Of a stretch of 8,788 nucleotides of DNA, positions 1 through 6,185 are shown piece after piece. The notes below the pieces were generated by a model. That model worked only from the letters and a program-made list of their open reading frames with translations. It was not told the DNA's origin and made no database searches. A program made the position numbers and the translations under genes. Position 1 is the stretch's first letter, and every line of letters starts with the position of its first letter. Source of the stretch: Desulfonatronum sp. (GTDB lineage: Bacteria > Desulfobacterota > Desulfovibrionia > Desulfovibrionales > Desulfonatronaceae); assembly GCA_007127655.1 (NCBI GenBank), contig SKYX01000061.1:1-8788 (forward strand), written 5' to 3'.

Positions 1-1
1 C

Positions 2-133
2 CTTATTTTTATAGCGCAACGGCTTGATGTTACGAGGCCGGTGAAGGAGTTTCGAGCTGTTCCAAAAAGGGTAAACCAGCCGTCTTTGCAAGAAAAAATT
101 GGTGAGAACAAAATGGCCCTGACCAGGGGATAG
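2..133 (+). CDS. possible 3' end of an upstream gene (partial)
   Basis: A reading frame enters from the left edge and stays open for 43 codons to a TAG at 131-133. It would encode a basic, hydrophilic tail ending in KMALTRG. I recognise no family. The stretch is AT-richer than the rest of the window and only about half of its codons end in G or C, unlike the strongly GC-ending genes downstream. It could be the tail of a transferred or poorly conserved gene, or simply non-coding DNA: 43 codons open by chance is not improbable. The stop lies 45 nt before the ATG of the MFS gene, a spacing that would allow co-transcription. Confidence is low. Confidence 0.25.
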   Translation, partial: LIFIAQRLDVTRPVKEFRAVPKRVNQPSLQEKIGENKMALTRG

Positions 134-140
134 CCCTGCT

Positions 141-145
141 GGAGG
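141..145 (+). promoter_or_regulatory. Shine-Dalgarno-like GGAGG near the MFS start
   Basis: GGAGG directly abuts the TTG at 146 with no spacer, so it cannot serve that codon well. It lies 33 nt before the ATG at 179, too far for normal use. It therefore does not settle the start of the MFS gene. It may be coincidental, or part of a leader structure. Confidence 0.25.
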
Positions 146-178
146 TTGCGCGGCATCTCTGATAGAAACGCTCTCTTT

Positions 179-1672
179 ATGTCCAACCCCTCAAAAAACA
201 CCCAGGGCCAGGCCGCTCCCTTTGCCCCTTCCTTCCACGAGCCTCCGAAGTATACGTTTTTGAGCATGATCGGGGTGAACATGATGGTGTTCATGGCCAC
301 CCTGGACATGAGCATCGTCAACGTAGCCCTGCCCAGCCTCGCCAAGCAGTTGGACACGGACTTCGCCACGGTGCAGTGGGTCATCCTCAGCTACGTGCTG
401 GTGGTAGCCTCCCTCCTGCTGCTGGTCTCGCGCCTGGGGGACATGCGCAGCAAAAAAGGCATCTTCAGCCTGGGGCTGGGGCTGTTCACTCTGGCATCCC
501 TGCTTTGCGGGCTCGCGCCCAGCGTGGGCTGGTTGATCTTTTTTCGGGCCTTGCAGGGCGTGGGCGCGGCCATGAGCCAGGCCTTGGGCATCGCTATCGT
601 CACGGAACTGGCCCCGCCCGCCCGACGGGGCCGGGCCATCGGCCTGATCGGGGCTACGGTGGCCATGGGGCTGGCCCTGGGGCCGTCCCTGGGCGGAATA
701 ATCATCGAGTTCGTCGGCTGGCGCTGGATTTTTCTGATCAATGTTCCCCTGGGTATTCTGGCCCAGTGGATCATCGCCAAGTACATGCCCGCCCTGCCCC
801 CCAGGCAAGGCGGGCAGCGCTTCGACATCCCCGGCGCGATTCTCGCGGCCCTCACCCTGGCCGCCTACTCCATGGGCATGACCCTGGGCCAGAAAACCGG
901 CTTCTCCGCCCCGATGAGCATGTCGCTGCTCTCTCTGGCGACCATCGGGCTGATCGCCTTTATTCTGGTGGAACGCCGCGTCCAGCAGCCCATGATCGAC
1001 ATGAAGCTGTTTCGCAACCCGCTGTTCAGCATGAATCTGGTCATGTCCCTCCTGGTCTTCATTTCCCTGTCCGCCGGATTCATCATGCCGTTTTTCCTGC
1101 AATACGCCCAAGGCCGCCCGCCCAGCGAGGTGGGCTTGTTGATGATGGCCATTCCCTTGAGCATGGGTCTGGTGGCTCCTTTCGCCGGGGCCCTTTCCGA
1201 CCGCTTCGGCCCACGGGGCCTCAGCCTCCTGGGCCTGCTGGTCCTGATCAGCGGCTGCCTGGCCGTGAGCACCCTCAATCTGGATACGCCGTGGTGGGGC
1301 TTCGTGTTGCGGGTGCTGCCCGTGGGCCTGGGGGTCGGGCTGTTCCAGGCCCCGAACAACAGCGCGATCATGGGCGCGGTGCCCCTGGAACGGTTGGGCG
1401 TGGCCTCCGGGCTGCTGAACTATTCCCGGGTCTTTGGTCAGACCACCGGCCTGCCGATGATCGGCTCCATCTTTACCCTCTCCGTGGTCTCCGCTACCCT
1501 GGAGCCCGTGCGCACGGACTTCGCCGCGGTCCCGCCCGAAGCCCTTTCCGCGGGCATCGCCGGGGCTTACCAATTCCTGACCCTGCTGCTCCTGGCAGCC
1601 GTGGGTCTGGGCATAGCGGCCTGGATCATCGACCACCGTCGAACCCGCAACAAAACGTCACCTCATGCCTGA
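179..1672 (+). CDS. MFS multidrug exporter, DHA2 (14-TM) family
   Basis: An inner-membrane proton-coupled antiporter of the EmrB/QacA type, expected to export drugs or other small amphiphilic compounds. Counting from ATG 179 (497 residues), the DHA2 signature TLDMSIVNVALP is at 41-52. Loop motif A (RLGDMRSKKGIF) is at 85-96 and the motif B Arg is R123 in FFRALQGVG. The antiporter motif C, GLALGPSLGG, is at 164-173, followed by WRWIFLINVPLG at 181-192. Length and hydrophobic segment spacing fit about 14 helices. The first 25 residues are a hydrophilic cytoplasmic tail. A TTG at 146 would add 11 residues but touches GGAGG with no spacer, so ATG 179 is preferred although its own ribosome site is weak. 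The gene overlaps the DUF362 gene by 8 nt. No regulator or membrane-fusion partner lies in the window. The substrate cannot be read from sequence. Confidence 0.93.
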   Translation: MSNPSKNTQGQAAPFAPSFHEPPKYTFLSMIGVNMMVFMATLDMSIVNVALPSLAKQLDTDFATVQWVILSYVLVVASLLLLVSRLGDMRSKKGIFSLGLGLFTLASLLCGLAPSVGWLIFFRALQGVGAAMSQALGIAIVTELAPPARRGRAIGLIGATVAMGLALGPSLGGIIIEFVGWRWIFLINVPLGILAQWIIAKYMPALPPRQGGQRFDIPGAILAALTLAAYSMGMTLGQKTGFSAPMSMSLLSLATIGLIAFILVERRVQQPMIDMKLFRNPLFSMNLVMSLLVFISLSAGFIMPFFLQYAQGRPPSEVGLLMMAIPLSMGLVAPFAGALSDRFGPRGLSLLGLLVLISGCLAVSTLNLDTPWWGFVLRVLPVGLGVGLFQAPNNSAIMGAVPLERLGVASGLLNYSRVFGQTTGLPMIGSIFTLSVVSATLEPVRTDFAAVPPEALSAGIAGAYQFLTLLLLAAVGLGIAAWIIDHRRTRNKTSPHA

Positions 1673-2528
1673 CCATCGCCACATCCCCTGCCTCGTTCAC
1701 GAATTCCAGAACTACCCGACCACCCTGGCCACCCTGCTGGACGACCTGGGTGCGCCCGGCGTGCTCAAGCGCCGCAGGCGGGTGATCATCAAGCCCAATC
1801 TGGTCAACGCCTCGCCCTTTCCGGTGACCACCCATCCGGAGATGGTCCGGGCTTTGGCGGAATATGTCCGCCGACACTCCAAGGCCGGGATCGTCCTGGC
1901 CGAGGGCTGCGGGGACGCCTGCCTGGATACCGGCCAGATCTTCACCGACCTGGGCTATGCCGCGCTGGCCGAGGAACTGGATCTGGAACTGGTGGACCTG
2001 AACTTGGCCCCTCTGACCCGCCGCAAAAACCCGGAATGCCGGTTCTTTCCGGAAATCTTTCTGCCCAAAACGGCCATGAGCGGCCTGCTAATCTCCGTGG
2101 CCGTGCTCAAGCGCCACAGCTTGGCCCAGGTCACTTTGACCATGAAAAACATGCTCGGCTTGCTTCCACCCAGCCACTACCAACGCGGCGGCTCCTGGAA
2201 AAAATCGGCCCTGCACGCGGACATGCAGCGCTCCATTTACGAGATGAACCGCTACCGCGCCCCGGACCTGGCGATCATCGACGCCAGTGTCGGCCTGGCC
2301 GAATATCACCTGGGCGGAGCGACCTGCTCCCCGCCCGTGAACAAGCTCGTGGCCGGGTTCGACCCGGTGGCCGTGGATACGGCTGGAGCCGCCCTGCTGG
2401 GGCTGGACTGGCAGTCCATTGGACATATCCGGATGGCCCACGGAAAGCTGGGTTGGGCCGAAGCACCGCCCCAAACACTGCCCCAACCACTTGCAGTCAC
2501 ACAAATTCATTCCGGCACCGAGGTGTAG
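1665..2528 (+). CDS. DUF362 domain-containing protein
   Basis: A 287-residue cytoplasmic protein of the DUF362 family, whose biochemical role is not settled; some relatives carry ferredoxin-like 4Fe-4S domains. Family hallmarks visible here are VIIKPNLV near the N-terminus (residues 40-47), THPEMVRAL (56-64), SLAQVTLTMKNMLGLLP (152-168) and the C-terminal GFDPVAVDTAGAALLG (231-246). There is no CxxCxxC cluster, so this is the form without a ferredoxin module. No signal peptide or membrane helix is seen. ATG 1665 overlaps the last 8 nt of the MFS gene (stop TGA 1670-1672) and has no clear ribosome site of its own, so translation is probably coupled to the exporter. The stop codon falls inside a palindrome, so the last few residues may derive from a repeat insertion. 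The family call is secure; a link to transport is inference from the overlap only. Confidence 0.92.
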   Translation: MPDHRHIPCLVHEFQNYPTTLATLLDDLGAPGVLKRRRRVIIKPNLVNASPFPVTTHPEMVRALAEYVRRHSKAGIVLAEGCGDACLDTGQIFTDLGYAALAEELDLELVDLNLAPLTRRKNPECRFFPEIFLPKTAMSGLLISVAVLKRHSLAQVTLTMKNMLGLLPPSHYQRGGSWKKSALHADMQRSIYEMNRYRAPDLAIIDASVGLAEYHLGGATCSPPVNKLVAGFDPVAVDTAGAALLGLDWQSIGHIRMAHGKLGWAEAPPQTLPQPLAVTQIHSGTEV

Positions 2529-2552
2529 GGGCGGTTCGCGTACCGCCCCTAC
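2525..2552. repeat. palindromic repeat, 11-bp arms, overlapping the DUF362 stop
   Basis: Arms GTAGGGGCGGT (2525-2535) and ACCGCCCCTAC (2542-2552) pair perfectly around a 6-nt loop. The TAG stop of the DUF362 gene (2526-2528) lies in the left arm. No run of T follows, so it is a poor intrinsic terminator. From memory, GTAGGGGCG-type palindromes are dispersed repeats in many bacterial genomes, so a REP-like element is the likeliest reading. It could still stabilise the 3' end of the upstream mRNA. Confidence 0.7.
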
Positions 2553-2604
2553 TGGCCGTGCATCCGCATTGATTCAATTGCCAGGCGTTATTGAGCAGTT
2601 CCCC

Positions 2605-2609
2605 AAGGA
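2605..2609 (+). promoter_or_regulatory. ribosome binding site AAGGA for the barrel protein
   Basis: AAGGA sits 9 nt before ATG 2619 and 6 nt before an in-frame GTG at 2616. Both are usable starts differing by one residue; ATG is preferred. A further ATG at 2614 is out of frame and meets a stop at once. Confidence 0.5.
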
Positions 2610-2618
2610 AAAAATGTG

Positions 2619-3308
2619 ATGTCCCGCTGCCCGAGCATCGCCCCTCAGAGCCTCTTCCTGGCCGTCCTGCTCCTTGTTCTTCTATTTTTACCACTCTCCC
2701 ACGCGGCCGCCACGACCCTGAAATCGCACATCATCGAGGATGAAACCGCCCCGCACCGTGCCCCGTGGTATTCCTTCCCCGCAACGCCGGACTTCACGCA
2801 GCGCGTCAGCCTGTATGCCGGAAAATTCACCACGCAAAGCATGGGCGACACGGCCTCATTTTGGTCCGTGGACTTCGAGGAAAACCATCTCGTGGCCCTG
2901 GCCTACGCCCGGGACATGCTCGACCTGGCCTACGACCTGCGCCTGGGCCCGGAGATCGGGGTCGCCGCGCGGTTCGGTTGCCGCTGGTCCACGGAGATCT
3001 GGGCCGGAGCGGCTCTGCGCCACCGGGGCATCGTGCTGTTCGACCGCCTGCGCCTCGAACCAGCCATCACCCTCGGCCTGAGCTGGATCGACCGCTCCAT
3101 CGGCATTGAGCGGAACCGGGAGGAAACCCAGAACGGCAACGCGACCTGGCTGATCTACCTCGGCCCGGAACTGGCCTTCTCCCTGCCCCAGTCCCCCCAG
3201 TGGGCGATCTTCTACCGGCTGCACCACCGCTCCGGGGCTTTCCGGACCCTCGGCAACCTCAAGGGCGGCCACAACGCCAACACCATCGGCCTGCGCTACA
3301 GCTTCTAA
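2619..3308 (+). CDS. PagL-like outer-membrane beta-barrel (acyloxyacyl hydrolase-related)
   Basis: A secreted protein of 229 residues, probably an outer-membrane barrel. Residues about 9-30 form a typical signal peptide: a Leu/Val/Phe-rich core, then PLSHAAA with a likely signal peptidase I cut after SHA or SHAA. The mature part alternates polar and hydrophobic residues in strands such as RVSLYAGKFT, HLVALAYARD, DLRLGPEIGVAARFG and PAITLGLSWI. It ends in NTIGLRYSF, the C-terminal aromatic sorting signature of outer-membrane barrels. HHRSGAF near the C-terminus resembles the His-x-Ser catalytic pair of PagL lipid A 3-O-deacylase (here H203-R204-S205). However, the position 12 residues after the Ser, where PagL has its catalytic Glu, is Gly217. 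Deacylase activity is therefore doubtful, and a related non-enzymatic barrel is equally possible. It appears monocistronic, flanked by palindromic repeats on both sides. Confidence 0.7.
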   Translation: MSRCPSIAPQSLFLAVLLLVLLFLPLSHAAATTLKSHIIEDETAPHRAPWYSFPATPDFTQRVSLYAGKFTTQSMGDTASFWSVDFEENHLVALAYARDMLDLAYDLRLGPEIGVAARFGCRWSTEIWAGAALRHRGIVLFDRLRLEPAITLGLSWIDRSIGIERNREETQNGNATWLIYLGPELAFSLPQSPQWAIFYRLHHRSGAFRTLGNLKGGHNANTIGLRYSF

Positions 3309-3349
3309 GGGATATGGCTGTTACTGAAATACCGTTTGCGAATTTGGTA

Positions 3350-3419
3350 GTGCAGGCATCTTGCCTGCACGGACAGGCAGGATGCCTGTCCCACCATTGA
3401 GACAGGCCTCTTGCCCACT
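3350..3419. repeat. cluster of two hairpin repeats plus a degenerate third copy
   Basis: Unit 1 pairs GTGCAGGCA (3350-3358) with TGCCTGCAC (3362-3370) around TCT. Unit 2, immediately adjacent, pairs GGACAGGCA (3371-3379) with TGCCTGTCC (3383-3391) around GGA. Unit 2 is close to the reverse complement of the unit 1 type, with different but compensated outer bases. Positions 3401-3419 (GACAGGC, then CTCTTGCC) look like a decayed third copy. CAGGCATCTTGCCTG-type repeats are, from memory, common dispersed elements. The 3309-3509 gap holds nothing else I can name. No T-run follows, so these are not clear terminators. Confidence 0.7.
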
Positions 3420-3509
3420 CTTGCGGAGCAAAACGCACGGGCGGGGCAAAAGGGTATATCAGAATCCGCCAACTCCCTAAGCCGTCGTCGCCGCAAATCA
3501 GAACCAGCC

Positions 3510-6185
3510 ATGACCACCGACTCCGACATCCCCCTTCCCGAAACGTTTCCCCACGTCCTTGTGGTCCAGGCCTCGGCCGGGGCCGGGAAGACCTACAGCC
3601 TGGGACTGCGATTCCTGCAACTCCTGGCCAGGGCCGGCAAACCGTCCGTCGCCGGGCTGGGGCACATCCTGGCCCTGACCTTCACCGTGGCCGCGGCCCA
3701 GGAGATGAAGTCCCGGATCGTGGCCTTTCTCAAGGAAATCGCCCTGGAAACCCCGTCCGGCCGACTGCTCCGCGCCCAGAGCGGACTGGATCCGGAAGCC
3801 GCCGGGGCCTGGCTGGAACGGATCCTGGATCAATACCAACGCTTCCAGGTCAAGACCATCGACAGCCTGAACTTCCAGCTGGTCCAGACCCTGGCCCGGC
3901 GCATGGACCTCTGGCCGGAGCTGGAAGCCGGTTTCAATTCCGAAGCCTGGGCCAAGGTGGTTCTGGAAGGCCTGCTGGCCCGCTCGGATTGGGACCAGAT
4001 CGCGATCCATCCCCCCATCCAGCCATCAGACTCCACCGAAAACCCGGGCGCGACGGCTGACCACGATATGGAAGCCGCGCAATCCCTCTCCGCACTCTGG
4101 GAAGGCATCTTCCAGGTCTACCTGCACCAGGAGGTGCGCACCGGGCTGCGCTTTCTGCCCTGGCTGGAAGAGCAGGTCACCGGGGTGGTCCGCGACCTGA
4201 ACCAGATCTTTGAACCCCTGGCCGTCACCTCCCTGGACGACCTGCGCCAGGCCGGCACCGCGTTAAAGAACGCCTGCCGGGATCTGGTCACCACCCTGGA
4301 CCGGGTCGGCCTGTCCGATCACGTCTCCCGGTTCAAGCCCCCGAAACTCGGGGAACTCCTGGACGATCCCCTCGGCAAGCTGGAAAGCGCCTTTTTCGAG
4401 AAGACCACACCCGAAGACCTGTTCAACAAGCCCGCCATGACCAACCCGGACCTGCCCCGGGCCTGGGACACCTACCTGGCGGTCCGCCGAGCCAAAAACG
4501 CCTATCTCCTGACCCGGGCCAGACTGTCCGTGGCTCCGCTGGCCCGACTGCACCATGTAGTGAACCTGGAACTGGACCGGCTGGGCCGGACTCAGGGGCT
4601 GCTGCCGGGCGGCTGGTGGACCCGGCTGATCCGCCTGCATCTCGCCCAGGGCGACCTGCTCCAGGAAGCGGCCCTGATCCTCGGCCTGCGCTGGAACCAT
4701 CTGCTCATCGACGAATTCCAGGACACCAGCCGGGAACAATGGGACGTGCTCCGGGAACTGGCCCTGGAGGCCCTGGCCGAAGGCGGAAGTCTGTTCTGCG
4801 TCGGCGACGTGAAGCAGGCCATCTACCGCTGGCGCGGCGGGGACTGGCGGCTGTTCTTCGAGCCGCTGGACCCGGCGGTGCTGCCCAACGTGGCCCCGGG
4901 AAGTCGGCAGCGCGCTGTTCTGCCCTTCAACCGCCGCTCCTGCCCGGAGGTGGTGGACTGGATCAATGCCCGATTCGCGCCCCTGGAACAGCCGGAATGC
5001 AGCGCGAACCTGGCCCAGGCCATGATCACGGCTCCCAAAAAAGACGATGCCCGGGCTTTGCTGGCCGCAACCGCGGCGGCCCTCTACGCCGAAGCGGCCC
5101 AGACACCTTGGAAGGACTGTGACGGCGCGGTCCGGATCACCAACATCCCCACGGACGACCTGGAAAACGGGGCCGAGGCGTACACGGCCTTGGCCCTGGA
5201 AACCCTGGTCGCCCAGGTCCTGGCGCTGCGCGGGGAGGCAACCGATCTGGGGGGAATCGCGGTCCTGGTCCGGACCAACAAGGAAGCCCGAATCTGCGCC
5301 GCCAGTCTGCTGGCCGCGGGTATCCCGACCATCACCGAACAAAGCCTGGTCATCTCCGCGCACCCCGCGGTGCGCGGCCTGCTGGCCCTGCTGACCTGGC
5401 TGGACCACCCCGGCGACGACGCCGCGCTGTACGCCCTGTGCCGCAACCCCCTGCTTTTCCGCGCAGGAATCCATGGCCTCCCGCCAGACATGGACACGCT
5501 GCTGCGGACAATCGCCCACCCGGACCAGGACGTCGCGACCTCCCGCTCCCTCTCCCTGCGACTCCAAAAAGAGCACCCGGAATTCTGGGCCGAACACCTC
5601 CAGCCCTTCTGGGAACGGGCCGGGCTCTCAGGCGCCTATGAACTGCTGCTGATTGCGGCGGCCCATTTCCGGCTCCGCGAGCTGCCCCTGGGTCAGTGGG
5701 CCTGGGTGGAAAAACTGCTGGAAACGGCTTTTCAGGCCGAAATCCAGGGCCAGGCCACCTTGTCCGCCTTTCTGGAGTTCTGGGAGGAAAACGCCGGGGC
5801 CTGCGTGGTCGGGTTGCCCGAGGGGCTGGCCGCGGTTCGGGTGATGACCGTGCACAAGGCCAAGGGCCTGGAGTTTCCCCATGTCTTTCTGCCCCTGCTG
5901 AGCTACGGCGAAAAGAACCGTCCGACCCATCTGCTCCTGCCCACCGAGGATGGCCGCCCGGGACTGATATCCACGACCAAGCCCCGGGCCGACGAGGTGG
6001 CCCTGATCATGGACCAGGAGCAGGTCCACTCCATGGCCGAGGAGCTGAACCTGCTCTACGTGGCCCTGACCAGGGCCCGGGAGAGCCTTCGCCTCTTCCT
6101 GCCCACGGGCACGACGTCCAAAGTCTCCCGGGCCGCGGACTGGCTGCGGGCCTTGATGACCGAGACCCCAACAACACCCCAATAA
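3510..6185 (+). CDS. addA: AddA/RecB-like UvrD-family SF1 helicase without nuclease domain
   Basis: A cytoplasmic ATP-dependent DNA helicase subunit (891 residues) of the AddAB/RecBCD type, which unwinds broken DNA ends for recombination. From ATG 3510: Walker A ASAGAGKT (21-28), motif Ia TFTVAAAQEM (57-66), Walker B/motif II DEFQDTS (401-407), motif III GDVKQAIYRWRGG (432-444), NRRSCPEVV after it, motif V VMTVHKAKGLEF (778-789) and motif VI NLLYVALTRAR (847-857). All catalytic motifs look intact. The chain ends 34 residues after motif VI, whereas AddA usually continues for 200-300 more residues into a RecB-type nuclease. That domain is found at the start of the next gene. The frame extends upstream to a TTG at 3411, but that codon lies in a repeat and the extra 33 residues look non-family, so ATG 3510 is preferred; no strong ribosome site is visible for either. 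The stop TAA overlaps the next ATG (TAATG), indicating translational coupling. Confidence 0.9.
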   Translation: MTTDSDIPLPETFPHVLVVQASAGAGKTYSLGLRFLQLLARAGKPSVAGLGHILALTFTVAAAQEMKSRIVAFLKEIALETPSGRLLRAQSGLDPEAAGAWLERILDQYQRFQVKTIDSLNFQLVQTLARRMDLWPELEAGFNSEAWAKVVLEGLLARSDWDQIAIHPPIQPSDSTENPGATADHDMEAAQSLSALWEGIFQVYLHQEVRTGLRFLPWLEEQVTGVVRDLNQIFEPLAVTSLDDLRQAGTALKNACRDLVTTLDRVGLSDHVSRFKPPKLGELLDDPLGKLESAFFEKTTPEDLFNKPAMTNPDLPRAWDTYLAVRRAKNAYLLTRARLSVAPLARLHHVVNLELDRLGRTQGLLPGGWWTRLIRLHLAQGDLLQEAALILGLRWNHLLIDEFQDTSREQWDVLRELALEALAEGGSLFCVGDVKQAIYRWRGGDWRLFFEPLDPAVLPNVAPGSRQRAVLPFNRRSCPEVVDWINARFAPLEQPECSANLAQAMITAPKKDDARALLAATAAALYAEAAQTPWKDCDGAVRITNIPTDDLENGAEAYTALALETLVAQVLALRGEATDLGGIAVLVRTNKEARICAASLLAAGIPTITEQSLVISAHPAVRGLLALLTWLDHPGDDAALYALCRNPLLFRAGIHGLPPDMDTLLRTIAHPDQDVATSRSLSLRLQKEHPEFWAEHLQPFWERAGLSGAYELLLIAAAHFRLRELPLGQWAWVEKLLETAFQAEIQGQATLSAFLEFWEENAGACVVGLPEGLAAVRVMTVHKAKGLEFPHVFLPLLSYGEKNRPTHLLLPTEDGRPGLISTTKPRADEVALIMDQEQVHSMAEELNLLYVALTRARESLRLFLPTGTTSKVSRAADWLRALMTETPTTPQ

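Noticed and set aside
113..133. Six-codon leader peptide (MALTRG) before the exporter, as in attenuation
   Set aside because: It is in the same frame as the longer open stretch from position 2, no clear competing stem-loops were found, and such short frames arise by chance.
191..1636. Long antisense open frame (481 codons) opposite the MFS gene
   Set aside because: Gln/His/Gly-rich, no family resemblance; a mirror of the GC-biased codons of the real exporter on the other strand.
376..1785. Second + strand open frame overlapping the MFS gene
   Set aside because: Pro/Arg/Gly-rich translation with no domain; it is the shifted frame of the exporter.
2525..2552. Rho-independent terminator after the DUF362 gene
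   Set aside because: The stem is strong but no T-run follows; a dispersed palindromic repeat fits better.
3411..3509. TTG 3411 as the helicase start
   Set aside because: It lies in a decayed palindromic repeat, lacks a ribosome site, and adds 33 residues unlike family N-termini; the family sequence begins just after ATG 3510.
4263..5597. Long antisense open frame (444 codons) opposite the helicase gene
   Set aside because: Same GC-rich shadow pattern; the opposite strand carries intact helicase motifs in this interval.
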